This document shows positions 18,523 through 28,969 of a stretch of 43,608 nucleotides of DNA, one piece after another. This DNA comes from Porticoccaceae bacterium (GTDB lineage Bacteria > Pseudomonadota > Gammaproteobacteria > Pseudomonadales > Porticoccaceae), in assembly GCA_021773435.1 (NCBI GenBank), contig JAJFKC010000044.1, positions 1-43,608 on the forward strand, given 5' to 3'. The notes below the pieces were generated by a model. It was not told where the DNA came from. It did not search any database and saw nothing but the letters and a program-made list of their open reading frames with translations. Positions within the stretch are counted from its first letter, which is position 1. Each line of letters opens with the position of its first letter. Position numbers and translations under genes: made by a program.

Positions 18523-20199
18523 CTATTTATTTTCCATTTGCGCTTTGATGAGATCGCCAATTGTGGTCGGCGTGACTTCAGCGGTTTCCTTATCTTTGTG
18601 CTCCTGAATCGCCTCCCTTTCCTCTGCCATATCTTTGGCTTTGGTCGACAGATTAACGACGCGGTTCTTCCTATCCATGCCAACTACACGGGCTTCGACC
18701 TCATCGCCCTCTTTAAACACGGTGCGCGCATCTTCAACGCGATCCTGTGATATCTCGGACGCTTTCATATGCCCTTCGACACCCTCGCCAAGATCAACAA
18801 TAATAGACTTGGCATCAACCGAAGTTACCGTACCCTTGATCAAGCCGCCTTTTTCGTTGGCCGCGAGGAAGTTCGAAAACGGATCGTCAGCCAGCTGCTT
18901 AATACCAAGGGAAATTCGCTCACGCTCAGAATCAATCGCCAAAATAACGGTTTCGATTTCATCGCCTTTATTAAAATTACGGACAGCTTCTTCACCTGAG
19001 TCGTTCCAGGAGATATCAGACATGTGCACCAGCCCGTCGATAGCGCCATCAAGGCCGATGAACAACCCGAAATCGGTGATAGATTTAATAATGCCTTTAA
19101 CGCGATCACCTTTACTGCGCTTGGAGCCAAATTCATCCCATGGATTCATAAAGCACTGTTTCATGCCAAGCGATATGCGGCGACGCTCTTCATCAATATC
19201 GAGAATCATCACCTCAATTTGCTCGCCGACCTGTACCACTTTTGATGGATGAACGTTTTTGTTGGTCCAATCCATTTCGGAGACGTGCACCAGACCTTCA
19301 ACGCCGTCCTCTAACTCGGCAAAACAGCCGTAATCCGTGAGATTAGTCACCGTTGCCATAACCTTCATGTTTTCAGGGTAGCGGCCTTTAATACCAGCCC
19401 ATGGGTCATCACCCATTTGCTTCATCCCCAGTGAAACACGGTTTCTTTCCCGATCATATTTCAATACTTTGACATCAATTTCGTCGCCGACATTAACCAC
19501 TTCAGAGGGATGCTTGATACGTTTCCACGACATATCGGTAATATGCAGTAAACCATCGATGCCACCGAGATCAACAAAGGCGCCATAATCGGTGAGATTC
19601 TTAACGATACCTTTAAGGGAAATACCCTCTTCCAAGGTGCTCAGCAATTCTTCGCGCTCGGCTGAATTGACCGCTTCCATCACCGCGCGCCGAGAAACGA
19701 CAACGTTGTTGCGCTTCTGATCCAGTTTGATCACCTTAAACTCAAGGGGTGTGCCTTCAAGGTGGGTGGTTTCACGCATGGGTCTGATATCGACCAGGGA
19801 ACCTGGCAGGAATGCCCTTAGTCCGTTCACATCGACGGTGAACCCGCCTTTGACTTTGCCGCTAATAATGCCGGTCACAACTTCATCGGCATTTTGTGCC
19901 GCTTCAAGCTCAAGCCATGATTCTGCTCGGCGAGCTTTTTCACGGGACAGTCGCGTCGCGCCAAAACCATCCTCGACGGTTTCGAGGGACACCTGAACCT
20001 CATCACCTACTACCGTGGCTAATTCTCCGTCTTCGTTGAAGAATTCATTGATGGCAATAACACCTTCTGATTTTAAACCAGCATGGACGGTCACCCAGTC
20101 CTTGTCGATATCAATCACTACGCCCGTCACGATGGCTCCCGGAGCCATTTCCACAGACTTTAAACTTTCCTCAAATAATTCCGCAAAGCTTTCGCTCAT
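18523..20199 (-). CDS. rpsA: 30S ribosomal protein S1
   Basis: RNA-binding ribosomal protein that loads mRNA onto the 30S subunit. The 558 residues contain six S1 (OB-fold) repeats. The first two are diverged ribosome-binding repeats, and later ones show the pattern GxVxxxxxxGxFVxLxxxxxGLxHxSxxSW (for example [20 protein letters not shown] and [20 protein letters not shown]). A 205-codon antisense open frame inside it is a shadow. The leader between cmk and rpsA carries a 20-bp tandem repeat. In E. coli the leader of rpsA is used for autoregulation; whether that holds here is unknown. Confidence 0.98.
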   Translation of the reverse strand: MSESFAELFEESLKSVEMAPGAIVTGVVIDIDKDWVTVHAGLKSEGVIAINEFFNEDGELATVVGDEVQVSLETVEDGFGATRLSREKARRAESWLELEAAQNADEVVTGIISGKVKGGFTVDVNGLRAFLPGSLVDIRPMRETTHLEGTPLEFKVIKLDQKRNNVVVSRRAVMEAVNSAEREELLSTLEEGISLKGIVKNLTDYGAFVDLGGIDGLLHITDMSWKRIKHPSEVVNVGDEIDVKVLKYDRERNRVSLGMKQMGDDPWAGIKGRYPENMKVMATVTNLTDYGCFAELEDGVEGLVHVSEMDWTNKNVHPSKVVQVGEQIEVMILDIDEERRRISLGMKQCFMNPWDEFGSKRSKGDRVKGIIKSITDFGLFIGLDGAIDGLVHMSDISWNDSGEEAVRNFNKGDEIETVILAIDSERERISLGIKQLADDPFSNFLAANEKGGLIKGTVTSVDAKSIIVDLGEGVEGHMKASEISQDRVEDARTVFKEGDEVEARVVGMDRKNRVVNLSTKAKDMAEEREAIQEHKDKETAEVTPTTIGDLIKAQMENK

Positions 20200-20227
20200 C
20201 CGGTTTACACCTCATTTATAATAAAGA

Positions 20228-20285
20228 GCCATCAGCTACTACAAAAAGACATCAGCTATAACGAAAAATATCAGCTATAACAAAA
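20228..20285. repeat. About 20-bp tandem repeat, three units, in the rpsA leader
   Basis: Units gccatcagctactacaaaaa (20228), gacatcagctataacgaaaa (20248) and the shorter atatcagctataacaaaa (20268). On the minus strand each unit carries a TTATAG-like hexamer, and TTGTTA lies 16 bp before one of them, so the array may multiply promoter-like elements upstream of rpsA. That role is speculative. Confidence 0.75.
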
Positions 20286-20379
20286 GCCATCTGGCTCATC
20301 ACCGAAGCACCAGCACCACGGGGTTTTTAAGTGACGAAACGGATGAATGCAATTCTGGCATGTTCACTCATCGTTTCAG

Positions 20380-21066
20380 TTAAATACTCAATCTATCCTT
20401 GACCTCTTGCCGTAACTGAGCGAATACCTCAGCAATGGACAACGAAGTACTGTCTAACAAAAGCGCATCATCGGCGGGTCGTAATGGTGATACCGAGCGA
20501 CTTCCGTCCCGAGCATCCCGCTGTTTGACCCAGTCGATGAGGGCGGCAAGGCTATCACTTTCTCCCTTACCAATCAACTGCTTATGTCGTCTTTTGGCCC
20601 GCGTATCCGGGCTCGCAGTAAGAAATATTTTAAGCTCGGCGTCGGCAAAAACGACCGTGCCCATATCTCTTCCATCAGCCACTAAACCGGGCTTTCTGGC
20701 AAAGGCCTGCTGACGCTGCAGAAGTGCCTCGCGCACCTCGGGTATCGCAGCAACAATAGAAGCACTTTCGCCAATGTCTTCATTGCGAATGGCAGTGGAT
20801 ACATCCTCGCTTTCGAGAAACACGGTCGGTTGGCCGCCCTCAGGGTTCATCTCAAAAGTGATGTCCATATGCGCGGCAAGCACGGACAGGCCCGCAACGT
20901 TGTCGAACAAGACCTTATGGCGTTGTGCGGCCAGTGCTAATAATCGATATAACGCACCGCTATCCAGGTAATGAAAACCCAAATCTGTGGCCAGAAGCTG
21001 GCTAATTGTGCCCTTGCCAGAGCCGCTAGGCCCGTCAACGGTAATTATTGGACAATTATCGGTCAT
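20380..21066 (-). CDS. cmk: Cytidylate kinase
   Basis: Phosphorylates CMP and dCMP. 228 residues. The P-loop GPSGSGKGT (12-20) is near the N-terminus, followed by HYLDSGALYRLLAL, DGRDMGTVVFADAELKIFL and the RRHKQLIGKGE lid region. Its ATG overlaps the stop of the tyrA-aroA gene (TAATG), so it is translationally coupled to it. rpsA follows 180 nt later. This aroA-cmk-rpsA order is standard for the class. Confidence 0.97.
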   Translation of the reverse strand: MTDNCPIITVDGPSGSGKGTISQLLATDLGFHYLDSGALYRLLALAAQRHKVLFDNVAGLSVLAAHMDITFEMNPEGGQPTVFLESEDVSTAIRNEDIGESASIVAAIPEVREALLQRQQAFARKPGLVADGRDMGTVVFADAELKIFLTASPDTRAKRRHKQLIGKGESDSLAALIDWVKQRDARDGSRSVSPLRPADDALLLDSTSLSIAEVFAQLRQEVKDRLSI

Positions 21067-23342
21067 TAGCGATTTGCCACTGTTACTCTGAGACCGAGGC
21101 TGTTTGCTAATTCGACAAAACCTGGGAAGGAGGTCGCAACATTACTGCAGTTTCGTATCAGAATCGGCTTCTGGGCGCGCAACCCGGCAATGGTAAAGGC
21201 CATGGCAATACGATGGTCGCCATGACTATCAATTTCACCACCGCCCATTTTACTTATCTCCCGATCACCATCGTGACCGGTGCCGGTCTCAACTGAATGG
21301 CCCTCAATAATCATTCCATCCGGGGTCGCCTTGGCCGATACACCGAGGATATCTAGACCATCGGCCATCGCCTCGATGCGATCACTTTCTTTAACCCGCA
21401 ATTCTTCAGCACCAGTCAAGACCGTTGTGCCACCGGCACAGGCCGCAGCTATAAATAGCACGGGAAACTCATCGATAGCCAGAGGCACCTGATCTTCAGG
21501 TATATGGATACCGGTCAATACGGCACTACGCACACGGAGATCCGCCACTGGCTCACCCCCAGTGAAGCCTTCATTGAGCAGCTCTATATCGGCACCCATT
21601 AATCGCAGTATATTTATGACGCCTATACGAGTTGGGTTAACGCCGACATGACGCAGCAAAATGTCTGAACCAGGCGTTATGGATGCCGCTACCAAAAAGA
21701 ATGCCGCTGAGGAAATATCGGCTGGCACATCTATACTATTGGCGCTAAGACTGCCACCCGGAGTGATACTGATGGTGCGACCCTCAGTTTTAACCGGATA
21801 ATCAAATCCCGACAACATACGCTCGGTATGGTCTCTGGTCGGCGCTGGCTCGACCACACGGGTTTCCCCCTGAGCATACAGACCCGCTAGCATTACGCAG
21901 GATTTAACCTGAGCACTGGCCACCGGCAAAGTATAGTCAATGGCTTTAAGCGACTGGCCTCCAGTAATCTCCAATGGCGGCGTTCCGCCTTTGGCAGTGG
22001 TGATTTTTGCGCCCATTTGACTTAGGGGTTCAGCAACCCGAAGCATGGGGCGCCCCGATAAAGACTCGTCACCGATCAAGACACTGTTAAATTGTTGCCC
22101 GGCTAACAACCCCGTCAGCAAGCGCATTGAGGTGCCAGAATTGCCCAGATACAAGGGCCCAGGGGGGGGATTGAGACCATGCAGACCAACTCCATGAACC
22201 ACCACCCGACCTCGATCTGGACCTTCAATAACAACACCCATATCTCGAAAAGCCTGGAGCGTGGCCAGGCTATCTTCACCTTCCAGAAACCCGGATACCT
22301 CAACAACCCCGTCCGTCAAAGACCCCAGCATAATGGCTCGATGGGAGATGGATTTATCACCGGGCACCCGCAACTCGCCACTGAGTTGGCCGCCTGGTTG
22401 CACAAGATAATTTACTGTCGAGCCATTCATAGGTTCGAGGTAGGCCTTTTGTTCCTGCATTTTCTGGAAATGATTACGCGCCTCTCTTGCCCGGGTATAA
22501 ACACCAAGCAAGTGGTCACTGTCCTTGTTGATAATTGCCTCGCGTAGTCCTGCGAGCTTGTCGGAAAACTTGTCCAGCACAGTTAACATCGCCGCACTGT
22601 TGGCCAGGGTTATATCGTGCCACATGGTCGGATCGCTGGCGGCGATACGTGTAAAGTCCCGAAAACCGCCCGCAGCATAGCGGAAAATTTCGCGATTTTC
22701 CTCTAGACCAGCCAACGTATCAACCAGCGAATAGGCTAGTAAATGGGGGATGTGGCTGGTCGCAGCCAGTACTTCATCATGCTCTTGTACCGCCATTTCA
22801 TGGACGGATGCACCGACCTCAGTCCAGAGAGTTACAACGCGGGCCAGGTGCTCAGCGCCAGTCTCGGCAAGGGGTGTTACGATGACCTGATGATGCTCAT
22901 AAAGATCCGCGCTGGCCGCCGCCACACCACTTTTTTCCGATCCGGCAATCGGGTGGCCGGGCACAAACTCGGGCGGCAAATAATCGAAAATATCCCGCAC
23001 CCCATCAACGACGCTGCCCTTGACACTGGCGGCATCAGTAAAGGTGACGCCCTTCGGGAGATGTGCCTGGAGCACCTTTAAAATGGCTGGCACAGTTAAG
23101 GTCGGCACGCTGATAAGTACCAGGTCATTTTCCTGCAATGTTTTTAGCTCAGCGGGCAGATCGGTCACTACCCGGTCAACAACACCGAGACGCATGGCTG
23201 CATCAAGTGTGGTCTGACTTCGTGACGACCCAAGCACCTCGACAGCCAGCTTTCGTTGACGCACAGCCAAAGCCAGGCTGCCGCCGATAAGACCCAGACC
23301 TACGATTAATAATCTTCCGATCACGGGCACGCCGTTGCTCAC
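21066..23342 (-). CDS. Fused prephenate dehydrogenase / EPSP synthase
   Basis: A 758-residue bifunctional enzyme (TyrA-AroA). Residues 1-300 are prephenate dehydrogenase, leading to tyrosine: Rossmann motif VGLGLIGGSLALAVR (14-28), VPGHPIAGSEKSGV (127-140) and HDEVLAATSHIPHLLAY (188-204). Residues 313-758 are 5-enolpyruvylshikimate-3-phosphate synthase, step six of the shikimate pathway: GDKSISHRA (328-336), NSGTSMRLLTG, and DRIEAMADGLDILG. The fusion is known from Pseudomonas and relatives. It begins 31 nt after pheA and overlaps cmk by one base. A separate hisC, often found just before it, is absent. Confidence 0.95.
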   Translation of the reverse strand: MSNGVPVIGRLLIVGLGLIGGSLALAVRQRKLAVEVLGSSRSQTTLDAAMRLGVVDRVVTDLPAELKTLQENDLVLISVPTLTVPAILKVLQAHLPKGVTFTDAASVKGSVVDGVRDIFDYLPPEFVPGHPIAGSEKSGVAAASADLYEHHQVIVTPLAETGAEHLARVVTLWTEVGASVHEMAVQEHDEVLAATSHIPHLLAYSLVDTLAGLEENREIFRYAAGGFRDFTRIAASDPTMWHDITLANSAAMLTVLDKFSDKLAGLREAIINKDSDHLLGVYTRAREARNHFQKMQEQKAYLEPMNGSTVNYLVQPGGQLSGELRVPGDKSISHRAIMLGSLTDGVVEVSGFLEGEDSLATLQAFRDMGVVIEGPDRGRVVVHGVGLHGLNPPPGPLYLGNSGTSMRLLTGLLAGQQFNSVLIGDESLSGRPMLRVAEPLSQMGAKITTAKGGTPPLEITGGQSLKAIDYTLPVASAQVKSCVMLAGLYAQGETRVVEPAPTRDHTERMLSGFDYPVKTEGRTISITPGGSLSANSIDVPADISSAAFFLVAASITPGSDILLRHVGVNPTRIGVINILRLMGADIELLNEGFTGGEPVADLRVRSAVLTGIHIPEDQVPLAIDEFPVLFIAAACAGGTTVLTGAEELRVKESDRIEAMADGLDILGVSAKATPDGMIIEGHSVETGTGHDGDREISKMGGGEIDSHGDHRIAMAFTIAGLRAQKPILIRNCSNVATSFPGFVELANSLGLRVTVANR

Positions 23343-23373
23343 TTAAGCGGTATCTGATTCGGACATAGAAAAC

Positions 23374-24477
23374 TCAGAGCACGGCGCTGGGATAGGAGCC
23401 AAGCACACGCAAATCAGCGACCCGATCCCGGACTTCATTCAGAGCGGCGGCAACATTGGCTTCGGTCTGATGGCCCGTGAAGTCAATGAAGAACACGTAG
23501 CTCCATTTACTGGTACGGGATGGTCGCGTTTCAACACGAGTCAAATCCACTTTATGGGTCCGGAAAGGTTCCAGCAAACTGTGCAGGGCACCAGGCTCAT
23601 TGCGCATGAAAACGACAATCGATGTTTTATCTTTACCACTAGCCGCTACCGACTCGCGACTAATAATAAGAAATCGGGTCGAGTTATCGGGTTGATCCTC
23701 AATGCGCTCACGCAGCCGAGTCAAACCGTATAGCTGTTCAGCCATCTCACCGGCGATAGCCGCAGAATTCCACTCACCTTTGACACGACGGGCAGCCTCA
23801 GCATTGCTGCTAAGTGGTATCCGTTCGATATTGGTAAAGTGGGCATCCAGCCATTTGCGACATTGGGCCAAAGACTGCGGATGAGAGTAAACCCGCGTGA
23901 TATTGGCTTCGCTGGTGTTAGGACCAACCAGAAAATGGTGGTGAATGCGCAACTCGACCTCACCACATATCTGCAATGACGAGTCGAGAAAGCTGTCCAG
24001 GGTGTGATTAACCACGCCTTCGGTAGAGTTTTCGATGGGCACCACACCATAATCCGCAGCGCCTGCCACCACTTCTCGAAACACTTCGTCAATGGCAGAC
24101 ATGGGGCTGGTTAGCGCCGAATGGCCAAAATGTTTCAGGGCGGCTTCCTGGGTAAATGTCCCCTCGGGGCCGAAATAGGCAATACTGGTGGGTTTTTCCA
24201 AAGCCAAACAGGCAGACATTATTTCTCGAAACAGCCGCGCCACTTCTTCATCAGATAAAGGGCCAGTGTTACGTTTCATCACCCTTCGCAAAACCTGCGC
24301 TTCGCGCTCAGGACGATAAAAGACCTCTTCACCGTTCTGCGCTTTAATCTCGGCAACGGTCTGGGCAAAACCAGCCCGCTGATTAATCAGCTCGAGCAGC
24401 TTCGCATCCAGATCATCAATTTGCTCGCGCAATTCAGTTAATGTCGGCGTTGACACTGTCTTTGGCTGATCCGACAT
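23374..24477 (-). CDS. pheA: Bifunctional chorismate mutase / prephenate dehydratase
   Basis: Makes phenylpyruvate from chorismate. The 367 residues have an AroQ-type chorismate mutase (about 10-95, LREQIDDLDAKLLELINQR and FYRPEREAQVLRRV), a prephenate dehydratase domain (about 97-275, YFGPEGTFTQEAALKHFG, VPIENSTEGVVNHTLD and NSTRFLIISRE), and a C-terminal ACT domain (about 284-362, KTSIVVFMRNEPGALHSLLEPF) for phenylalanine feedback. Its ATG directly abuts the gyrA stop (TAAATG, no spacer). In related genomes serC lies between gyrA and pheA; here it does not. Confidence 0.97.
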   Translation of the reverse strand: MSDQPKTVSTPTLTELREQIDDLDAKLLELINQRAGFAQTVAEIKAQNGEEVFYRPEREAQVLRRVMKRNTGPLSDEEVARLFREIMSACLALEKPTSIAYFGPEGTFTQEAALKHFGHSALTSPMSAIDEVFREVVAGAADYGVVPIENSTEGVVNHTLDSFLDSSLQICGEVELRIHHHFLVGPNTSEANITRVYSHPQSLAQCRKWLDAHFTNIERIPLSSNAEAARRVKGEWNSAAIAGEMAEQLYGLTRLRERIEDQPDNSTRFLIISRESVAASGKDKTSIVVFMRNEPGALHSLLEPFRTHKVDLTRVETRPSRTSKWSYVFFIDFTGHQTEANVAAALNEVRDRVADLRVLGSYPSAVL

Positions 24478-27144
24478 TTATGGTGTCTCTTGGTTACTAT
24501 CTGATTGGCCGCGGCCCGGCCTATTGCTATCAGGTTCGTTACTATCAAGTTCGCTACTATCAAGTTCAATGTCATCAGCACCTGGCTCAGCACTTTCTTC
24601 AACATTATTAGCATCGACTTCCGCTTCCTTGATCACGGCGACATCGACCAAAGACTCATCATCCCGAACCCGGATCAATCGTACCCCTTGTGTGTTCCTG
24701 CCCTGCACCGGCACCTGATCGACACCGGTTCGCACCAGGGTACCCTGGTCGGAAATCAACATAATCTCGCCGTTATCACTGACGTCTACCGCCGCGACCA
24801 ACTGGCCGTTTCGCTCAGAGGCCTGAATAGCAATAACACCTTGACCGCCCCGTTTAATCACGGAGAATTCTTCCACGGGCGTGCGCTTGCCAAAGCCATT
24901 TTCACACACAGCCAGCAAGGTTTTATCCGCCTCGGGAATAATAAGTGAGATGACTCGCTCGCCCGATGGCACCTTGATGCCACGGACACCACGCGCCGTT
25001 CTTCCCATGGCCCGCACATCAGTCTCACGAAAACGAATCGCCTTACCAGTACTGCAAAACAACATAACATCGCGCTCGCCGTCGGTGATGGCGGTACCCA
25101 CCAACTTGTCGCCTTCTTCTAGCTCAAGGGCACGCAAGCCGACGCTGCGCTGACGGGCAAAGGCGGTCAATTCAGTCTTTTTAACGATCCCCTTAGCGGT
25201 TGCCATAAACACATACTGATCTTCACGGTATTCACTGACCGGCAAAATTGAGGTAATACCTTCGTCCTCGTCCAGAGACAGCAAGTTAACCATCGGCCGT
25301 CCCCGCGCACCGCGACTCGCCACTGGTATTTCATAGACTTTCAACCAATAGACTTTACCGGCATTGCTAAAGCACAAAATTGTGTCGTGGGTGCTGGCGA
25401 TCAGCAAATGTTCGACGAAATCTTCTTCCTTAACTGCGGTCGCAGATCGGCCCATGCCACCCCGACGCTGGGCCTGATAATCATCCAGGGGTTGGGTTTT
25501 GGCATAGCCACCATGGGAAATGGTCACCACCCGATCTTCGACAGGGATTAAATCGGCAACAGTGAGATCTTGCCGGGAGCCAATGATTTCAGTTTTACGC
25601 TCGTCACCAAATTCTTTATCAATTTCTTCTAGCTCTCCTTTGATCAGTGCCATCAACGTGTCTGAGCTGCCGAGAATAGCCAGATAACCGGCGATCTCAT
25701 CAAGCTTTTCGCGATATTCACTGAGCAGTTTGTCGTGCTCCATGCCCGTTAAACGGTGTAAACGCAATTCGAGAATAGCTTGAGCCTGGATTGCCGACAG
25801 GTAGTAGCTGCCATCACGAAGACCGTATTGCTCATCAAGATCATCCGGTCGACTGGTTTGATCGGCACGTTCCAGGAACTCCATGACATCGCCCGGTGCC
25901 CAGGCCTGGCCGAGCAAGTTCTCGCGCGCTTCGGCCGGTGTTGCCGACGCTTTAATCAGTGCAATCACCGCATCGATATTAGCGATGGCAACTGCCAGGC
26001 CTTCAAGAATATGGTTCCGCTCTCGCGCCTTGCGCAGCAGATACATGGTTCGTCGGGTCACCACTTCCATGCGGTGGCGAACAAACACTTCGAGTAATTG
26101 TTTTAGATTTAAAGTCTGGGGCTGACCCTCGACCAGGCCGACGATATTGATACCAAACACTGTTTCTAGCGAGGTTTGAGCGTAGAGATTATTCAGGATT
26201 ACATCACCCATCTCGCCGCGTTTTAGCTCTATCACCACACGCATGCCGTCTTTATCGGACTCGTCGCGCAGTTCAGAAATGCCCTCGATTTTCTTTTCTT
26301 TAACCAGCTCGGCGATTCGTTCGATCAACCGGGACTTGTTAAGTTGGTAGGAAATCTCGTGGATAAGAATGGTTTCACGATCAGTTTTTTCATCGACCAC
26401 CACCTCGGCTTTGGCGCGAATATAAATGCGCCCCCGACCAGTTCGGTAGGCCTGGATAATGCCAGCGCGACCATTAATAATCGCACCGGTAGGGAAATCC
26501 GGCCCGGGAATAAACTCCATCAGTTCATCGACGGTAACATCGGGGTTTTCAATCACCGCCAGACAGCCCGCGATCACCTCCCGCAAATTGTGCGGCGGAA
26601 TATTGGTCGCCATGCCCACGGCAATACCCGAAGAGCCATTCACCAAAAGATTAGGCACACGGGTGGGCATCACCTGCGGAATCATCTCCGTCTCGTCGTA
26701 GTTGGGAACGAAGTCGACGGTTTCCTTATCCAGATCAGCCAACAGGGAATGAGCAATTTTTGACATGCGAATTTCGGTATAACGCATCGCCGCAGCCGAA
26801 TCGCCATCAACCGAACCAAAGTTGCCCTGGCCATCGACCAGCGGATAACGCAATGAGAAAGGTTGCGCCATGCGAACAATGGTGTCGTAAACAGCGGAAT
26901 CGCCGTGGGGGTGATATTTACCGATCACATCACCAACCACTCTCGCTGATTTTTTATAGGGTCTATTCCAGTCGTTATTGAGCTCGCTCATGGCAAACAG
27001 GACACGGCGATGCACAGGCTTCAGGCCATCACGCAGATCGGGCAATGCCCGGCCGACAATCACGCTCATTGCGTAATCCAGATAGGATTTCTGCAGTTCG
27101 TCCTCGATGTTTACCGGCAGGATTTCTTTTGCTAACTCAACCAC
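24478..27144 (-). CDS. gyrA: DNA gyrase subunit A
   Basis: Introduces negative supercoils with GyrB. 888 residues. The breakage-reunion domain aligns with E. coli numbering: Ser83 and Asp87 in HGDSAVYDT and catalytic Tyr122 in RYTEIRM, so the quinolone-resistance region looks like the sensitive type. The C-terminal beta-pinwheel includes the GyrA-box QRRGGMGR ([16 protein letters not shown]). The last about 45 residues form an acidic low-complexity tail made partly of the pentapeptides [10 protein letters not shown] and EPDSN, encoded by a 15-bp tandem repeat. pheA starts at the next base. Start [21 protein letters not shown] fits the family. Confidence 0.98.
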   Translation of the reverse strand: MVELAKEILPVNIEDELQKSYLDYAMSVIVGRALPDLRDGLKPVHRRVLFAMSELNNDWNRPYKKSARVVGDVIGKYHPHGDSAVYDTIVRMAQPFSLRYPLVDGQGNFGSVDGDSAAAMRYTEIRMSKIAHSLLADLDKETVDFVPNYDETEMIPQVMPTRVPNLLVNGSSGIAVGMATNIPPHNLREVIAGCLAVIENPDVTVDELMEFIPGPDFPTGAIINGRAGIIQAYRTGRGRIYIRAKAEVVVDEKTDRETILIHEISYQLNKSRLIERIAELVKEKKIEGISELRDESDKDGMRVVIELKRGEMGDVILNNLYAQTSLETVFGINIVGLVEGQPQTLNLKQLLEVFVRHRMEVVTRRTMYLLRKARERNHILEGLAVAIANIDAVIALIKASATPAEARENLLGQAWAPGDVMEFLERADQTSRPDDLDEQYGLRDGSYYLSAIQAQAILELRLHRLTGMEHDKLLSEYREKLDEIAGYLAILGSSDTLMALIKGELEEIDKEFGDERKTEIIGSRQDLTVADLIPVEDRVVTISHGGYAKTQPLDDYQAQRRGGMGRSATAVKEEDFVEHLLIASTHDTILCFSNAGKVYWLKVYEIPVASRGARGRPMVNLLSLDEDEGITSILPVSEYREDQYVFMATAKGIVKKTELTAFARQRSVGLRALELEEGDKLVGTAITDGERDVMLFCSTGKAIRFRETDVRAMGRTARGVRGIKVPSGERVISLIIPEADKTLLAVCENGFGKRTPVEEFSVIKRGGQGVIAIQASERNGQLVAAVDVSDNGEIMLISDQGTLVRTGVDQVPVQGRNTQGVRLIRVRDDESLVDVAVIKEAEVDANNVEESAEPGADDIELDSSELDSNEPDSNRPGRGQSDSNQETP
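24525..24569. repeat. 15-bp tandem repeat, three units, within gyrA 3' end
   Basis: Units tgctatcaggttcgt (24525), tactatcaagttcgc (24540) and tactatcaagttcaa (24555). Because the unit is five codons long, the array adds pentapeptides to the GyrA tail without breaking the frame. Confidence 0.8.
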
Positions 27145-27552
27145 GTTGTCTGCTTACTCCAGTTTTTAGCGTATTTTTTAATTGCTTGGCTATCTAGCTC
27201 AGATATGCAGCCCAGCTATCTAATCGAGTCATCCAATCCAGTTACCTGGCTTGGGCCTGACAACGCTGCATAATGATGCCCAACAAACAGTCCGGTCTAG
27301 CGCCGAAAACTAACATCGAAACCAACACCGAAAACCAGCCTGGATTTGGTCGTTAAATAGCTAAATATAGGCGGCGAATTATATCATAAAACGGCGGCGA
27401 TAAAGAGTCTGACTGCGGGTATACTGCCTGCCCATAAATTGGCTCAGCGCGTCTCCGACAGTCATAATTAAGATAGGGTATGGTAATCAAACCGTTTACC
27501 TGGAATGCGACCCCTACCAACGACCGTAACAGCAGATTGCGAATTCTTTTCT
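27145..27552. other. 408-bp divergent spacer between gyrA and mtaD
   Basis: Holds the control regions of the divergent gyrA and mtaD genes and no gene. A TATACT hexamer at 27420-27425 is a possible -10 for mtaD, but no good -35 partner is visible. The mtnA gene that I recall between gyrA and mtaD in Pseudomonas is absent. A 12-bp tandem repeat lies in the middle and is listed separately. Confidence 0.6.
27301..27336. repeat. 12-bp tandem repeat, three units, in gyrA-mtaD spacer
   Basis: Units cgccgaaaacta (27301), acatcgaaacca (27313) and acaccgaaaacc (27325), in register and without gaps. Confidence 0.7.
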
Positions 27553-28887
27553 ATGTCAAAACAAGCAAACAAAACTTCAGCTGAGCTACTCATTAGTCCT
27601 GGCTGGATGGTCACCATGGCCCAGCCGGAACAAGTGCTTACCCAATGTAGCGTCGTGGTTGACGCTGGAAAAATTGCCGCGGTGCTACCAACGGATGAGG
27701 CCAAACGCCGCTTCAACGCCACAACCGAATACCATCTGCCTGATTACGTCTTAATGCCAGGCCTGGTGAATACCCACGGCCATGGCGCGATGAGCTTGCT
27801 GCGCGGCTTTGCCGATGACCTGCCCTTACAGGAATGGCTCAGCGATCATATCTGGCCCACTGAAGAGCGCTGGGTTGGCGAAGAGTTCGTCCGTGATGGC
27901 ACCGAACTGGCGATGGCTGAAATGCTACTCAGCGGCACCACCTGCTTTTCTGATATGTACTTTTTCCCTGATCAGGTCGCCGCCTGTGCCCGCAAAGCTG
28001 GCATGAAAACACAGGTGGCTTTTCCGGTGGTGGAATTCCCTTCATCCTGGGCGCGCACTGCTGAACAATACATCCACAAAGGCCTGGAACTCTACGACGA
28101 GTATAAAACTGACGCACTCGTCGACATTGCGTTCGGCCCCCATGCCATTTATACGGTGAGCGATGACACCCTGATCAAAGTCATCTCGTTAACCGGCGAG
28201 CTTGACACAGCTATTCAAATTCATCTCCATGAAACGGCTCAGGAAATCGCTGACGCCGTGGGCAAAGACGGATGCCGGCCGCTTGAGAAATTACACCGAC
28301 TCGGCGCACTGTCTCCCCAAACCCAATGTGTGCATATGACTCAAATTAGCGATGCTGATATCGAGCTACTGGTGCATACCGGTGCCCATGTCCTGCATTG
28401 CCCACAGTCAAACATGAAATTGGCCAGCGGGTTTTGTCCCACCGCACAACTACTCGACAACGGCATTAACGTTGCCCTGGGCACAGATGGCGCCGCCAGC
28501 AACAATAGCCTCAATCTGTTTGCCGCTATGAATTTGGCAGCGCTAATCGCCAAAGGCTTCAGCGGTGACCCCGCCACGCTAAACGCCAATCAAGCCCTGA
28601 CCATGGCAACTATCAACGGCGCCCGTGGGTTGGGTAGGGGCGAAGAAATGGGTTCAATCGAAGTCGGTAAAGCTGCAGACTTAATTACCATAGACATGGC
28701 CACTATCCAAACGCAACCCCTGTATAATCCGCTTTCGCAGCTGGTCAATAGCGACTGCTCGCGTCGGGTCAGCAATGTCTGGGTCGATGGTCAATTATTG
28801 GTGGCCGATGGCGAGCTGCAAACCCTAAGCCAGGCAGAAATCATCAACAAAGCCAGATATTGGCAAAGTAAAATTGCCGGGGCCTAA
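27553..28887 (+). CDS. mtaD: 5-methylthioadenosine/S-adenosylhomocysteine deaminase family amidohydrolase
   Basis: Zinc amidohydrolase of the TRZ/ATZ family, probably deaminating methylthioadenosine in methionine salvage. 444 residues from the chosen start. Metal and active-site motifs are present: NTHGHGAMSLLRG (first His pair), HLHET (third His region), QCVHMTQ and GTDGAASNNSLNLF (Asp ligand). The open frame extends 16 codons further upstream, but homologues begin near MSKQ, so 27553 is preferred; neither start has a strong ribosome site. It opens the plus-strand mtaD-ubiG-mupP-yciK run, which I recall in the same order in Pseudomonas aeruginosa; this supports the assignment over a generic guanine deaminase. 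Confidence 0.9.
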   Translation: MSKQANKTSAELLISPGWMVTMAQPEQVLTQCSVVVDAGKIAAVLPTDEAKRRFNATTEYHLPDYVLMPGLVNTHGHGAMSLLRGFADDLPLQEWLSDHIWPTEERWVGEEFVRDGTELAMAEMLLSGTTCFSDMYFFPDQVAACARKAGMKTQVAFPVVEFPSSWARTAEQYIHKGLELYDEYKTDALVDIAFGPHAIYTVSDDTLIKVISLTGELDTAIQIHLHETAQEIADAVGKDGCRPLEKLHRLGALSPQTQCVHMTQISDADIELLVHTGAHVLHCPQSNMKLASGFCPTAQLLDNGINVALGTDGAASNNSLNLFAAMNLAALIAKGFSGDPATLNANQALTMATINGARGLGRGEEMGSIEVGKAADLITIDMATIQTQPLYNPLSQLVNSDCSRRVSNVWVDGQLLVADGELQTLSQAEIINKARYWQSKIAGA

Positions 28888-28894
28888 CTAGGCC

Positions 28895-28958
28895 AGGCTC
28901 TTATCTAAATAGGCTCTTATCTAAATAGGTTCTTGTCAAACCAGGTTCTAATCAAGTA
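28895..28958. repeat. 16-bp tandem repeat, four units, in the mtaD-ubiG spacer
   Basis: Two identical units aggctcttatctaaat (28895, 28911) are followed by aggttcttgtcaaacc (28927) and aggttctaatcaagta (28943). The array fills nearly the entire spacer and ends 11 nt before the ubiG start. Confidence 0.85.
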
Positions 28959-28969
28959 ATAGAATTACC

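Noticed and set aside
18635-19252. 205-codon plus-strand open frame inside rpsA
   Set aside because: Serine/arginine-rich shadow of a strongly coding gene, no ribosome site and no motif.
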